From positions 2,046,001 to 2,110,000 of the forward strand of contig NZ_CP100400.1 in the NCBI RefSeq assembly GCF_024218795.1: 64,000 bases of DNA, in the 5' to 3' direction. Below are positions 7,613 through 17,829 of this stretch, in pieces. Within the stretch, counting starts at the first letter, position 1, and each line of letters starts with the position of its first letter. Source of the stretch: Halorussus aquaticus. GTDB lineage: Archaea; Halobacteriota; Halobacteria; Halobacteriales; Haladaptataceae. The position numbers and the translations under genes were made by a program. The notes beneath the pieces are model-generated. The model saw only the letters and a program-made list of their open reading frames with translations, was not told the origin of the DNA and ran no database searches.

Positions 7613-10348
7613 TCAGACGAAACTGCCGAGTCCGGTCTGTTCTTGCCCGGACTTCACTTCGTCCCACGAGATGCTGAGCGCTTCGAGGATGCGCTCGATG
7701 GGTCCTTGGAGCGTCTTGTCGAGCATCTTGTCCCAATCGACCTCGAACTCCGGTGGCACTTGGTCGGCGAACTCGAAGCAGATGACGTCGGGGTCCTTCT
7801 TGAACTCCCGGTAGAGGCGGTCCTTGCGGGAGTTGCCGCTGGGGTCGAACCCCCCCTCGGACTCCATCCGCTGCCAGAAGTCCGGGTGGACTCCTTCGAG
7901 GTAGAGTCGCTTGGGCTTGCTCCCGCGCTGGAAGTTCGTCCCGAGCATGAGGTTGGCGTACTTCGCACCGCGGACCTGCGCGGTGTCGGTGTCGTAGTCG
8001 TCGAGTCGCTTTCCGATACCGCCGGGGATGCCCACGTCGTCGAGGTTCACGTTCCCGTTCTGGTAGTCCTCGATGACGTCGTGGACGTAGTCTTTCACGT
8101 CGTCCAAGTCCTCGCCGTGGACGATCATGTCGATGACCTGCTTCTGGACCGTCTTCGTGATGGGCGCGATGTCCGAGCGCTTGTACTCGAACCCGGTGAT
8201 GTCGATGTCGTCTACGTCCTTGCCCTCCTTCCACACGATGTGGCCCGCGTAGCGTTTCTTCGTCCCCGCTTGGAAGAACCGTCGGTAGAGCTTCTCGAAC
8301 TCGATCTGGAAGCGGTGTTCCTCGGCATCGAGGTTTTCGCGCGCGAAGTCATCGTAGGACTCGTTGATTCGTTTTTCGAGCGCGAAGGAATTCTCGATGA
8401 CCTCCTCCGTTCCGACATCGTCGCCGATTTCTAGCATGACCGAGTCGGTGTCGCCGTAGATTACCTCGTAGCCGAAGTCCGAAACCGTCTCCTCGGTGTA
8501 GTTGATGACATCGCGTCCGGTCGCCGTGACGGCCGCGGCGTTGTCCTTGTCGTACAGGCGGAACCGGTCCCATCCCGAAACGCCGTATAAAGAGTTCATG
8601 ACGACCTTCACGGAGGCCTGCTGGTTGTCGTAGCGCTCGTAGGGCTCCGTCCCGGGTTCGTGCTGGTCGCGGAGTTCCTTCTTCTCCTCGCGCTCGGTCA
8701 GCAACTCCTCTATCATCTCCCGCATCATCCCGGCGGGTTCCTTCTGGAAGTGCTGGCCCGTCGGCGTGCGGTAGGTCTCGCCGTCGTACTCGTCGGGGTC
8801 CACTTTAGTCTCGGGCGAGGCGTTGACCGTCCACATGCACATCGGATACAGCGATTTCAGGTCCAGCACCGAGACGTTCTCGCGGACGCCCGTGATGGGT
8901 TCGAAAACGGCACCGCCCTCGAACTCCTCGCCGGACTCGACGGTCCCCTTGGACGGGAGCGCGAACTCCCCGTAGGCCTTGTGAAGCACGTACATGTCGA
9001 CGGCGTCCCCAGCCGTCGGCGCGTCCTCTAGCTTGCACCCGACGAACGACGCGACCTCCTCGAAGAAAGCAACGATGTCCTGCTTACGGTCGAGTTCCAC
9101 GCAGAGTTCCACGTCCCGGAGGTTGTACTCAAGCAGTCGTTCGGGGTCGTTCTCCCAGAGGTCGCCGATGTCCCCGCTGTAGCGCTCCTTCCCGACGCCG
9201 AGTTCGACTTCGCCGACTGCGTCGAGGCGGTAGGACTCCAGTTCGGTGCGCTGGGTGCTCTTGTACGCCCGCAACAGGTCGAAGACGACCCGGCCCTTGA
9301 CGTCGGGGCCGTTCCAGTCCGAACGCCAGACCTCGTTCACGCGGGAAAGACGGTCGATGTCGAGGTCGTAGTCGTGGTGGGACCCCTGAAGCTGCTCCAT
9401 CCGGTCGAGGAAGTACGGCGCGTCGAAGTCCGCGAAGTTCCAGCCCGTGAGGATGTCCGGGTCCGTCTTCTCGACGTACTCGACGAACGCCTCAAGCATC
9501 GCTTCTTCCTCCTCGAACACCCGGACGTCGGCCTCGAAGTCGTCTTCGATGGGGTCGTACCCGGCCAGTGCCGCGGGACCATCGACGCCTGCTGGCGACT
9601 GATAGAGCCAGTTGACGTACTCGTCGCGGTAGGAGTCGTGAGAGGTGAGACAGACGATGGTCTCCTCGCCGTCTTCGGGGAAGCCCTGCCGGTCGTCGAC
9701 CTCGATGTCGAAGGTGTTCACCCGCGGCGTGATGTTCGCATCGACGGGTTCGATCTCCTCGTGAGAGATGCGGATGTCCCCGTCGTCGTCGCGCCGCTCG
9801 GGGAGCCTGACGCCGCTCTTGATGTCCTTGTCGATGAGCAGGCGGTTGGGGAACAGGATGTCGGCCTCGTAGTGGTCGAACTCGTCGCGGACCTGCCCGA
9901 CGTCTCGCGGCGTTCGACCGATGATCTTGACGAGGCGTTCCCCACGAATAGACTCGAAGGGCTCTCCGTTCTCGTCGGTCTCGCGGTAGGTGAGCAACCC
10001 CTCGTACTGTGCGATTCGCTCGTCGTCGACGTTCTCTGCAGGTGCGTAGAAGTACGGCTCGAAGTCGTAGACCTTGACGTGCTCCAAGCGCTGGTCGTCC
10101 GTGCGACCGAAGACGTGCACGACGGGTTCCTCGTCGTCGCCCGAACCTTCGACGGTGTAATCGATCTGCACGACCGAGAGTTCGACTTCGCCCTCAGGGT
10201 CGGGAAGCCAGTCGTCGTCCCCGACCACCGCGTCGGCGCGCTGGTGGTCGCCTCCGGCGACGGCGCGGGCCTCCGCCTCCACGTCTCGCTCGTCGTCACC
10301 ACCGTCGGAGAAGTCGGTAAGTGTCGTCGTAGACCCCGAATCGCTCAT
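7613..10348 (-). CDS. polB: family B replicative DNA polymerase (PolB)
   Basis: 911 residues, intein-free. An acidic haloarchaeal N-terminal extension (about 1-50) is followed by the N-terminal domain, the 3'-5' exonuclease domain (Exo I FDIEVDD at about 211) and the polymerase motifs: A with LDLKSLYP near 496, B with KVVMNSLYG, and C with YGDTDS near 630, which supplies the catalytic aspartates. It is the main B-type replicase or repair polymerase of euryarchaea. Many haloarchaeal polB genes carry inteins at motifs A or C; here both motifs are uninterrupted. It is convergent with nothing and reads toward the suf operon, 160 bases away. Confidence 0.96.
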   Translation of the reverse strand: MSDSGSTTTLTDFSDGGDDERDVEAEARAVAGGDHQRADAVVGDDDWLPDPEGEVELSVVQIDYTVEGSGDDEEPVVHVFGRTDDQRLEHVKVYDFEPYFYAPAENVDDERIAQYEGLLTYRETDENGEPFESIRGERLVKIIGRTPRDVGQVRDEFDHYEADILFPNRLLIDKDIKSGVRLPERRDDDGDIRISHEEIEPVDANITPRVNTFDIEVDDRQGFPEDGEETIVCLTSHDSYRDEYVNWLYQSPAGVDGPAALAGYDPIEDDFEADVRVFEEEEAMLEAFVEYVEKTDPDILTGWNFADFDAPYFLDRMEQLQGSHHDYDLDIDRLSRVNEVWRSDWNGPDVKGRVVFDLLRAYKSTQRTELESYRLDAVGEVELGVGKERYSGDIGDLWENDPERLLEYNLRDVELCVELDRKQDIVAFFEEVASFVGCKLEDAPTAGDAVDMYVLHKAYGEFALPSKGTVESGEEFEGGAVFEPITGVRENVSVLDLKSLYPMCMWTVNASPETKVDPDEYDGETYRTPTGQHFQKEPAGMMREMIEELLTEREEKKELRDQHEPGTEPYERYDNQQASVKVVMNSLYGVSGWDRFRLYDKDNAAAVTATGRDVINYTEETVSDFGYEVIYGDTDSVMLEIGDDVGTEEVIENSFALEKRINESYDDFARENLDAEEHRFQIEFEKLYRRFFQAGTKKRYAGHIVWKEGKDVDDIDITGFEYKRSDIAPITKTVQKQVIDMIVHGEDLDDVKDYVHDVIEDYQNGNVNLDDVGIPGGIGKRLDDYDTDTAQVRGAKYANLMLGTNFQRGSKPKRLYLEGVHPDFWQRMESEGGFDPSGNSRKDRLYREFKKDPDVICFEFADQVPPEFEVDWDKMLDKTLQGPIERILEALSISWDEVKSGQEQTGLGSFV

Positions 10349-10485
10349 GTATTCGGGGTTTGGGGCTTTCGGCTAAAAACCCTCGCTTTCGGCGGACCGC
10401 GGCGGGTCACGTGGCCGACGAAACGGTTTCCTGAATGCAAAGACATATAATGTGTTAACGCATACCATGGGACGAGGTGACGCCT

Positions 10486-10671
10486 ATGTCCGACCACGTC
10501 AACCCGAGCGACGAGCTGGACCGTGCGGAAGCGGCGCTTCCGGAACCCGACGACGCGGAAGCGACTGTCGAGTCCTATCAGACCGAGGACGGGGTCGTAT
10601 TCTACGACGCGGACAACCCGTTGGCGTGGTTGAAAGCGGGCGAACCGCTCACACTCAACGAGCAACTCTGA
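10486..10671 (+). CDS. small conserved haloarchaeal protein (DUF7331-like)
   Basis: 61 residues, acidic, with a compact conserved-looking C-terminal half (VVFYDADNPLAWLKAGEPLTL). It resembles a haloarchaeal family I know as DUF7331, of unknown function. A GTG at 10477 is in frame, but gaggtga spaced five bases before the ATG at 10486 favours the latter. A strong TATA element (catataatg, about 10442-10450) lies upstream. Divergent from polB. Confidence 0.7.
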   Translation: MSDHVNPSDELDRAEAALPEPDDAEATVESYQTEDGVVFYDADNPLAWLKAGEPLTLNEQL

Positions 10672-10720
10672 GGTCGGCGGGACGAAGCGCTTTTCCTCGT
10701 CCCGTTTCGACTGTCGAACA

Positions 10721-11161
10721 GTGGCTCCCGACGACTCGACGCCGGACGACACCGACCCGCCGGACACCGACTTACTGCCCGAGGACCCGCCGGAGGCGGA
10801 AGCCGACTTGCTCCCCGACGACCCCTCCGAGGGCCTCGCTCCGGACCCACCGCAGGTGTCGGTCCCGTCGGAGGAGGACGCGCCGACGGCGGTGAAAAAG
10901 GAGTTCTGGTCGCTCGTACTGCTGTTCAACGTCGCGCTGTTCGGGATGAGCCTCGGTATCATGCTCGTCGGCTTCGAGGGTCGGTGGGAGTTCGGCGGCG
11001 CGATATTCGCGGTGGGCGCGTTCGCCTTCGCCCGCGGGTGGTACGGCTATCGGAAGGCGACTAGCACGCTCGGGGATTCTGACGACGCGACCGACGCGGA
11101 CGACGCCGAACGCGAGGCCTCCGACGGAACGACCGACGACGCCGAACTCCAGAAGGACTAA
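10721..11161 (+). CDS. conserved haloarchaeal membrane protein (DUF7322-like)
   Basis: 146 residues with a GTG start. The first 60 or so residues are disordered and made of Asp/Pro/Glu-rich segments (TPDDTDPPDTD, LLPEDPPEAEAD). Two membrane helices follow (about 66-86 and 92-110), then an acidic tail. The pattern fits a haloarchaeal two-helix family (I recall it as DUF7322). Function unknown. It sits between the DUF7331-like and winged-helix genes, all on the plus strand with short gaps, so these three may be cotranscribed. Confidence 0.65.
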   Translation: MAPDDSTPDDTDPPDTDLLPEDPPEAEADLLPDDPSEGLAPDPPQVSVPSEEDAPTAVKKEFWSLVLLFNVALFGMSLGIMLVGFEGRWEFGGAIFAVGAFAFARGWYGYRKATSTLGDSDDATDADDAEREASDGTTDDAELQKD

Positions 11162-11186
11162 CCGCGCGCCGCGCCAACGACCGGCC

Positions 11187-11624
11187 ATGCGAACCGTCCG
11201 GGACGATTCCGGCACCGTCTACCTGCTCCTCAAGGAGTCGAGCGACGCCTGTCGAGTTCGGAACCCCGAGACCGGCGAAGAGAGCTACCGCGACAGCGAC
11301 GAACTCGAACCCGTCTCCGGCGAGTCGACGCTGACGACGGCGGCTCGCGCCGTCCCGGAACCGGCCCGGCGCGTCCTGACCGCGACGCCGGACGAGCGCG
11401 CCCTCGGTCTGCTCGTGGACCTGCGCGAGCGCGGCCCCCACTCGGTCCGCCACCTGCTCGACGACACCGACCTCTGCGAGAGCGACCTGCTCGGTCTGCT
11501 GACGGAGTTCCGCGCCGCCGGACTCGTCGAGGAGACTCGCGTACTCGGTGAACGCGGTTACGCGACGACCGACCGAGCGGACGAGGGTCTCGCACGGCTC
11601 ACCGGGGAAAAAAGCGACCAGTAG
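11187..11624 (+). CDS. conserved haloarchaeal winged-helix protein (DUF7346-like)
   Basis: 145 residues. The N-terminus (MRTVRDDSGTVYLLLKESSDACRVR) looks like a small beta domain that continues into a GEESYRDSDEL segment. Residues about 70-130 (ALGLLVDLRERGPHSVRHLL, DLLGLLTEFRAAGLVEE) have the helix-turn-helix-wing pattern of a DNA-binding domain. It is commonly found beside rad50 in haloarchaea as far as I remember, and here its stop is 42 bases from the converging rad50 stop. A role in DNA repair is only suggested by that neighbourhood. Confidence 0.65.
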   Translation: MRTVRDDSGTVYLLLKESSDACRVRNPETGEESYRDSDELEPVSGESTLTTAARAVPEPARRVLTATPDERALGLLVDLRERGPHSVRHLLDDTDLCESDLLGLLTEFRAAGLVEETRVLGERGYATTDRADEGLARLTGEKSDQ

Positions 11625-11666
11625 TATTCTCGCAGCACCTTCGACACGAAGAGAGAGCCACCGTCG

Positions 11667-14333
11667 TCAGTCCGCCGCTTCCAGCAGACTCTCCCGACGC
11701 TCGACGGTGGAGCGGTTCGACACCGAATCCTTCTCGACCCACACCACGTCGTCGGCCGCCGCGACGAGTTCGTCGTCGTGGCTCACGACCACGATCTGCT
11801 CGACGCCGAGTTCGCGCATCGAGTTGACGAGTTCCGCGAGTTGGGCCACGTGGCCCGAGTCGAGGAAGACGGTCGGTTCGTCGAGGATGAGCGGCGGCAT
11901 CGGGGCCGTCCCCTCGATGCCCTCCGAGAGCAGTCGGTAGATGGCGCACCGGAGGCTGAGGTTGAACAGCGCGCGCTCGCCGCCGGAGAGTTGCTCGGGG
12001 TCCAGCGGTTCGCCGTCCTTCTGGTAGACGGTGAGTTCGTACTCGCCGTCGAGTTCGATGCGCGCGTACGAGTCGTTCTGATACACGAGGTCGAACACCT
12101 CGTTCAGCATCGCTTCCAACTGGTCCACGTTGCGCTGGCGGAGTTCGGCCCGGAGGTCGCCGTACATCTCCTGTAGCTCCTCGGTCTCCTCGCGGAGCGA
12201 CTCCAGCGACTCGACCCGCTCGGTGAGGTCGTCGCGCCGGTCGCGCAGGTGTTCGAGTTCCTCGATTTCGCTCTCTACGGCGCCGACGGCGCTCTGGAGG
12301 TCGTCGCGCCGGTCGCGGAGTTGGTCGAGTTTGACCTCGACTTTCTCCAGATACTCCTCGGCCTCGCGCTTGTCCTCGCGGGCCGACTCGACCTTCTGGT
12401 CGTCGTAGCTCTCGCGGAGGTCGCTCCGGCGCTCGCGCTTCTCGGCGAGGCGCTCGCGCCGGAGGTCGTTCTGTTCCTCCAGACTCGCGCGCTTCTCGCG
12501 GTGGCGCTCGATGTCGTCTTCGGCGTCCTCGATTCGCTCGCGCAGCGACCGAATCTCCGCCAGTCGCTCCCGTTTGGCCGCGAGTCGCTCGCGCTCGGCT
12601 TCGAGTTCCTCGACCTTCGACTCGCGGTCCTCGGCCTTCTCGCGCAGTTCGTCGGCGTCCGCGCGCTTGTCCGCGGCGTCGGCCTCGAGATCGTCGGCCT
12701 CCCCGCGTAGCTCCTCGGCCTCCTCGCGCTTCTCGGCGACAGACTCCCGCTTGTCGGCGACTAACTGCTCGACGTTCTCGCGGCGGCCCCGGAGGTTCTC
12801 GACCTCGCGCTCGGCCTCGCGCAGGCGCTCGGCCTCGTCGAGTTCGTCGGCGACGGTCTCGCGCTCGTCGCGGAGGTCCGCCAGTTCGGTCTCCAGTTCC
12901 TCGACGCGCTCGCGGTCCTCGGCCAGCGTATCGACGTGCGGGGAGTCTTCCACCGGTTGGCCGCACTCGGGGCACTTGCCCTCGTCGAGGAGTTGCTCGG
13001 CCTCGGCCACGCTGTCGCGGGCGCTCTTGAGGTCGGCTTTCACGTCCTCGATGCGGCTCTGGAGGTCGGTTTGGGCCTCGCGTCGGTCTTCGAGGTGGGC
13101 GTCGGCGTCCCCGAACTCGACGGGCGCGTCCTCGAACGCGGCCTTCTCGGTCGCGATGTCGTCGCTCAACTGGTCGAGTTTCTCGCAGCGCGTTTCGAGG
13201 TCGGCCTCCGCCTCGTCGGCCTCGGTGTCGAGCGTCTCGGCGCGCTCGCGCTCGTCCGCCGCGCGCCCTTCCAGTTCCTCGGCCTTCTCGGCGAGGTTCC
13301 CGGCCTGCGTGTCGAACATCTGGGCCTGCGTCCGGGCGTCGCTGAGTTCCTCCGCGAGGTCCTCGTCTTCTGCGTCGAGTTCGTCCCGTCGGGCGTCGAG
13401 CGCCTCCTCGTCGGCCGAGTCGAGGTCGGTCTCGGCCAGCAGGTCGGCGACCTCCGCTTCGAGGTCTTCGACGCGCTCGCGGAGTTCGCGGAGGCGCTCG
13501 CCGTGTTCGGTCCGACGCTGTTCGGTCTCGCTGATTTCGTCTTCGAGTTCGTCGATGTCCTCCGACAGCGACTCCAACTCCTCGCGTTTCTCCTCGTAGG
13601 TCTCCAGTATCTCGACCGCCTGCTCGCGGGTTCGCTCGGCGGTCTCCTCGTTGTCCTCGAAGCGCTCGATCTCGGCCTCGACCTCCTTGAGGTCGGACTT
13701 CCGGTCGTTCAGGCGAGCGTGGAGATTCTTCTCCTCCTTCTGCTCGATTTGGCTCTCCAACTCAGAGAGGCTCCCGCGCTTGTCGTCGAGCACCGACGTG
13801 ACGCCCAGTCGGGCGTCGCTGGCGCGCTCGCGGTACTCCTCCAGTTTGCCGAGTTGGAGGAGGTCGTCTATCATGTCTTGGCGCTGGCCGGGCGAGGCGT
13901 TGATGAGTTTGTTGACCTCGCCCTGTCGGACGTACGCGCAGTTGACGAACGCCTCCGAGTCCATCCTGAAGAGCTTCGTAATCTCGCCGCGAACGTCTCG
14001 CGCGCCCTCGATGGTGTCGTCGGGCGTCTCGAGGACGCACTCGGCGGTCGTCGCGCGCTCGCCGGTCGCGCGAATCCGCCGCCGGACGTGGTAGTCGCCG
14101 CCGTCGTGGGTGAACCAGAGTTCGATGACCGCCTCCTCCTCGCCGATGGTCACCACGTCGTCCAGCGTGCGGTCCAGCGCCTTCGCGCCGTAGAGCGCGA
14201 AGAAGCAGGCCTCCAGCAGCGAGGACTTCCCGCTCCCGTTCAGGCCGTGGATGACGGTCACGCCGCGGTCGAGTCGCAGGTCGGCGTCGGCGTAGCACTT
14301 GAAGTTCCGGAGGCGAACGCGGTCGAACTTCAT
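11667..14333 (-). CDS. rad50: DNA double-strand break repair ATPase Rad50
   Basis: 888 residues. Walker A is GLNGSGKSS near residue 31. Two very long charged coiled coils flank the zinc hook CPECGQP near 451-457, and the C-terminal ABC half carries [17 protein letters not shown] and the Walker [12 protein letters not shown]. Rad50 pairs with Mre11 to process DNA ends; the hook joins two coiled coils through Zn2+. Its ATG overlaps the mre11 stop by four bases, so mre11-rad50 form one operon. Long plus-strand reading frames within it are shadows of the Glu/Arg-rich coils. Confidence 0.97.
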   Translation of the reverse strand: MKFDRVRLRNFKCYADADLRLDRGVTVIHGLNGSGKSSLLEACFFALYGAKALDRTLDDVVTIGEEEAVIELWFTHDGGDYHVRRRIRATGERATTAECVLETPDDTIEGARDVRGEITKLFRMDSEAFVNCAYVRQGEVNKLINASPGQRQDMIDDLLQLGKLEEYRERASDARLGVTSVLDDKRGSLSELESQIEQKEEKNLHARLNDRKSDLKEVEAEIERFEDNEETAERTREQAVEILETYEEKREELESLSEDIDELEDEISETEQRRTEHGERLRELRERVEDLEAEVADLLAETDLDSADEEALDARRDELDAEDEDLAEELSDARTQAQMFDTQAGNLAEKAEELEGRAADERERAETLDTEADEAEADLETRCEKLDQLSDDIATEKAAFEDAPVEFGDADAHLEDRREAQTDLQSRIEDVKADLKSARDSVAEAEQLLDEGKCPECGQPVEDSPHVDTLAEDRERVEELETELADLRDERETVADELDEAERLREAEREVENLRGRRENVEQLVADKRESVAEKREEAEELRGEADDLEADAADKRADADELREKAEDRESKVEELEAERERLAAKRERLAEIRSLRERIEDAEDDIERHREKRASLEEQNDLRRERLAEKRERRSDLRESYDDQKVESAREDKREAEEYLEKVEVKLDQLRDRRDDLQSAVGAVESEIEELEHLRDRRDDLTERVESLESLREETEELQEMYGDLRAELRQRNVDQLEAMLNEVFDLVYQNDSYARIELDGEYELTVYQKDGEPLDPEQLSGGERALFNLSLRCAIYRLLSEGIEGTAPMPPLILDEPTVFLDSGHVAQLAELVNSMRELGVEQIVVVSHDDELVAAADDVVWVEKDSVSNRSTVERRESLLEAAD

Positions 14334-15682
14334 AGGTACTCCTCCAGCGTTCCGTCGCTCCCTCCGGTCTCCTCGGGCGAGGAGTCACCCGTCGCTTCGG
14401 CGTCGGCTTCCGTTGCGGCCTCGGTGACTGCTTGCACGGCCTCGGGGTCGTCCGGGTCGGGCGCTCTCTCTCCGCTCTCGCCGGTCGAGGCGTCCGCTTC
14501 GTTCTCTCCGCCGTCGGAGTCGTCGGTTCCTCCCGCTCTCGCCGAACCGTCTCCGTCGTCCGGCGCGGACTCGAACGCCGCGAGGTCGCCGTCCTCGACC
14601 AGTTGACTCACGCGGCCCTTGACCGACTCCCGGACGTTCGAGTCGGCGATTTTACTCGCCCGGACCGTCTCGTCGATGCCGCGGGCGGCCTCGCTCAGGC
14701 CGAGGTCGCGGACGCGTTCGCGCACGGCGTCGTCGGGGTCGGCGAACGAGACTTCGACCTCGCCCTCGTCGTCCTCGACCTCGCGGCGGTCCGCGACGCG
14801 GGCGACCAGCGCGCCCGCCTCCAGCGCGAACTCCTCGACGCGGGCGGGCGTGACCTGTTCGCCCTCGCCGTCGATTTCCACGATTGTCACAGCGTCTTCG
14901 AGGTCGTGCTCCCGGAGTTTCTCGCGCACGCGGTCGATGCCCTCGTCTTCGGCGAGGTCCGCTTCGACGTACTCGAAGTCCCGGGTCGCGTCGAGTCCCC
15001 GGCGGGTGATGGTCACGTCGCCGTCGAACTCCACGATGTTGTAGCCGCGGTCCTCGCGCTCGTCGGCGCTGCATCGCTCGGTCGAACCGCAGTAGGTGAC
15101 CCACGTGTCGGCGACTTCCTTCGTCCCGGGCTTGTGGTTGTCGCCCAGCAGCATCGCGTCGAAGTCCACGTTGGCCTCGGTCAGCACCTCCTCGGCGTCC
15201 CAGTCGCCGAGGTCGAAGGGCTGGAACAGGCCGTGGCTCACCAGCGCGGCGTGGGGTCGGTCGTGTCCCTCGAACCGGTAGTCGAGGTCGTCGCGCTTGG
15301 ACTTGGGGACGTGGTCGAGACCGTAGAACGCGGTCTGGCCGACGACTTCCGGTTCGTCGCGGAGTCGCGTGGCGAGACCGAGCATCTCGAAGAGGTCGAG
15401 CCACTGGCGGCCCCGCGTCCCCTCGTGGTTGCCGACGATAGCGAGGAAGGGGATGTCGGCGTCCCGGAGTCGGCCCAGAATCGAGATAGTCCCGTGGAGG
15501 GCGTCGAGGTCGGGGCGACGGTCGTGAAACAGGTCTCCGGCGTGAATCACGGCGTCTACGTCCTCGTCGATGGCGTCGTCTATCACCTGCTCGAAGGCCC
15601 GGAGGAAGTCCTCCCGTCGCTCGGGGGAGTGGTACTGCCGATACCCGAGGTGGGTGTCCCCCGTGTGTATCACCCGTGTCAT
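14330..15682 (-). CDS. mre11: DNA double-strand break repair nuclease Mre11
   Basis: 450 residues starting at ATG 15682 (a TTG one codon earlier is also open). The phosphodiesterase motifs are in order: [39 protein letters not shown] and LLGDNHKPG. These hold the Mn2+ ligands for the 3'-5' exonuclease and endonuclease. The last hundred residues form an acidic, Gly/Ser/Asp-rich tail ([14 protein letters not shown] and similar), typical for halophiles and probably flexible. It is the first gene of the mre11-rad50 operon. Confidence 0.96.
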   Translation of the reverse strand: MTRVIHTGDTHLGYRQYHSPERREDFLRAFEQVIDDAIDEDVDAVIHAGDLFHDRRPDLDALHGTISILGRLRDADIPFLAIVGNHEGTRGRQWLDLFEMLGLATRLRDEPEVVGQTAFYGLDHVPKSKRDDLDYRFEGHDRPHAALVSHGLFQPFDLGDWDAEEVLTEANVDFDAMLLGDNHKPGTKEVADTWVTYCGSTERCSADEREDRGYNIVEFDGDVTITRRGLDATRDFEYVEADLAEDEGIDRVREKLREHDLEDAVTIVEIDGEGEQVTPARVEEFALEAGALVARVADRREVEDDEGEVEVSFADPDDAVRERVRDLGLSEAARGIDETVRASKIADSNVRESVKGRVSQLVEDGDLAAFESAPDDGDGSARAGGTDDSDGGENEADASTGESGERAPDPDDPEAVQAVTEAATEADAEATGDSSPEETGGSDGTLEEYL

Positions 15683-15841
15683 CAATTCGTCGTTTGCGTC
15701 CGGTGCCTAAAGGCGTTCCGTGACGGTGCAATCCGGCGACGGCGTTCCCGACTCCGTCCGCGCCGACTCGTCGTGACGGTCGTCATGCCCGAGCATCGCG
15801 CGCTCTCCCCCATAAACGTTGGTCCGCTCGGCGCGAGACCC

Positions 15842-16258
15842 TCAGCGCAGCGACGCCACCGTCGCGCGCCACGCCGAGAAGAAGACGACGCCCGTGGCGG
15901 TCACGACGAGCGCGAAGGTCCACGGTGCGTCGCCGTGGAAGATTTCTGTCGAGCGGAGCGCCAACCCGACGGCGGCCGCGAGGACCCACGCTCCGGCCGC
16001 TCGCTGTACCGCGGTCCGAACCGTTCGCGTCGCGCCCGGCGCGTACGTCCCCACCACGAACGCGGCGACGACCCACCCGACGAGGAACGGGGTTATCGTG
16101 CCCGCGACGCGGCCCGGCATCGTGACGGGGTTCACCCCGTGGCGGAGTTCGCCCATCACGAGGAATCCGACCATCACCAACAGGTCGCCGAGCGCGAGGC
16201 GCGCCGTACCCGGAGAGCGGTTCACCCGCGAGCGAAGGAGTCCGTCGGCGTTGCTCAT
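15842..16258 (-). CDS. DUF3054 family membrane protein
   Basis: 138 residues with four predicted membrane helices (about 23-40, 53-75, 88-108, 117-135). The GDLLVMVGFLVMGELRHG start and the TMPGRVAGTITPFLVGWVV second helix are typical of DUF3054 proteins found in actinobacteria and haloarchaea. Function unknown. It shares the strand with the methyltransferase gene upstream (27 bases apart), so cotranscription is likely. Confidence 0.8.
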   Translation of the reverse strand: MSNADGLLRSRVNRSPGTARLALGDLLVMVGFLVMGELRHGVNPVTMPGRVAGTITPFLVGWVVAAFVVGTYAPGATRTVRTAVQRAAGAWVLAAAVGLALRSTEIFHGDAPWTFALVVTATGVVFFSAWRATVASLR

Positions 16259-16284
16259 GGCGGCGCGTTAGACCCGGGCGATTA

Positions 16285-16866
16285 TCATTCCCGCGATGCG
16301 CGCCCGACGACGGTGTACTCGAACCCCGACGTCCGGAATCTGGCGTCGAGTCCCGCGTCGGCGACCGTCCGGCCGAGGTCCTCGGGCGCGAAGAACGTCG
16401 AATCGAAGCCGTAGAGGTGTTCGCCGACTTCGACGACTCGGCCGACCAGCGACGTCGGGTCTATCTCCCGAATCACGAGGACGCCGCCGGGCCGGAGGAC
16501 GCGCGCCGCCTCCGCGACGGCGCGCTCGTGGTCCCCGAAGTGGTGGAGCGCGTCCACGACGAGGACCGCATCGACGCTCTCGGCGACGAACGGGAGGGTC
16601 GCGGCGTCGGCCCGGACCGCCTCGAACCCGTTCTTGCGTGCCTGCTTCGTCATCCCCTCGGCGGCGTCGGCGACGATGCGCTCGGAGACGCCGAGCGCGC
16701 TCGCTCCCCGGCCGGTGCCCCCGCCCACGTCGAGGAGGCGTTCGACCTCTCGGTCGGCGAACGAGAGCGCGTCGCGGAACGCGGCGGCGTCGGGCGTCGG
16801 CGCGAACCAGTCGTAGAAGCGGGCCGTTCGGTCGAAGGTGGCGGTGTCGCCGAGCGCGTGGCTCAT
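16285..16866 (-). CDS. class I SAM-dependent methyltransferase
   Basis: 193 residues from ATG 16866; the frame is open further upstream but with arginine-rich, unlikely sequence. Motif I is LLDVGGGTGRGA (about 45-56), with VVDALHHFG and VLRPGGVLVIREID further on. This is the UbiE/MenG-like layout of Methyltransf_11. Substrate unknown; quinone or lipid methylation is possible but unsupported. It is followed on the same strand by the DUF3054 gene. Confidence 0.82.
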   Translation of the reverse strand: MSHALGDTATFDRTARFYDWFAPTPDAAAFRDALSFADREVERLLDVGGGTGRGASALGVSERIVADAAEGMTKQARKNGFEAVRADAATLPFVAESVDAVLVVDALHHFGDHERAVAEAARVLRPGGVLVIREIDPTSLVGRVVEVGEHLYGFDSTFFAPEDLGRTVADAGLDARFRTSGFEYTVVGRASRE

Positions 16867-17056
16867 GGTCGGGACGACGTGCCGACGCGGCAAAAAACCG
16901 GAGTCCGGTCGGCGCGACTGTCGGTTGCTGGTCGGCAGTCGGGAATCGGCCAGTCGAGCGGTCGCTCGAAACGCGGGTCGGACCGCGGAGACGGAGGTCC
17001 GGAAACGGGGGACCCCGAGCGAAGCACAGTTACCGCGCGGAACCGAAGCCAGCAGC

Positions 17057-17695
17057 ATGGAGTACTCGCTGGTGGGATGGCCGGAGGACGGTCCCCAGAT
17101 ACGACTCGACCACCGCGAGTTCAGTTACGCCGGGAAGTTCGTGATGTCGAACACGGGGAAGGCGGTCGTGCGCGAGGGAGACGACGGGGGCGAAGACGGA
17201 GGGGAAGTCGATGAACGCGACGCCGAGACCGACGACGGGGGCGTGGACCACGGGCGAGACCCCGAGCGGGACCGCGACTGGGTCGAGGACGACAGAATCG
17301 TCGCCGCCATCGCGTTCAACGAGGACCGCACCGATTCGGCGACGGCGTGGCTTCGGTACGTGACCGTCCGCGAGGACCGTCGCGGGGAGGGTCTCGGCGC
17401 GCGCCTCGCCCGATTCACGACCGCGCGCCTCCGCGAGCGAGAGTACGACCGCGTGAAAATCGCGGTGAACAACGCCTTCGCGTACCACGCCCTCTACAAG
17501 GCCGGATTCGGCTACACCGGCGAACAGACCGGTCTCGCCGAACTGGTGCTGGCCCTGCCGGGCGACCGGTCGCGCGAGCGCTACCAGTCGGGACTGGACG
17601 TCTACCGCGAACGCGACCGCCTCGCGGACGAAGAGCAGTCGTTCTTGGCCGCGAAGTCCGACGTCGACCCGCCCGAGCGAGTCGAATCGCCGTAA
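17057..17695 (+). CDS. GNAT family N-acetyltransferase with acidic insertion
   Basis: 212 residues. The acetyl-CoA-binding motif A is visible as LRYVTVREDRRGEGLGARLARF, followed by KIAVNNAFAYHALYKAGF. Between about residues 35 and 75 there is a low-complexity Asp/Glu/Gly-rich insertion (EGDDGGEDGGEVDERDAETD and on) inside the N-terminal beta region, not expected in the core fold and probably a surface loop. Substrate unknown. The ATG at 17057 is preferred over an open upstream frame with arginine-rich sequence. Confidence 0.8.
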   Translation: MEYSLVGWPEDGPQIRLDHREFSYAGKFVMSNTGKAVVREGDDGGEDGGEVDERDAETDDGGVDHGRDPERDRDWVEDDRIVAAIAFNEDRTDSATAWLRYVTVREDRRGEGLGARLARFTTARLREREYDRVKIAVNNAFAYHALYKAGFGYTGEQTGLAELVLALPGDRSRERYQSGLDVYRERDRLADEEQSFLAAKSDVDPPERVESP

Positions 17696-17829
17696 CTCCG
17701 ACTGGCCCCTACTCAGACCATGTGACGTGTCCTGCGACCCGGCCTCGACGGACCGCGACCGCGCTGGTGACGGCCGCCGGGGTTAAACCGAGCGGCGTCG
17801 AACCAGTATCGAATCCGGGGGTTCTGGGA

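Noticed and set aside
12936-14606. A 556-codon plus-strand frame opposite rad50
   Set aside because: Pure antisense of the Rad50 coiled coils; Rad50 motifs on the minus strand are complete.
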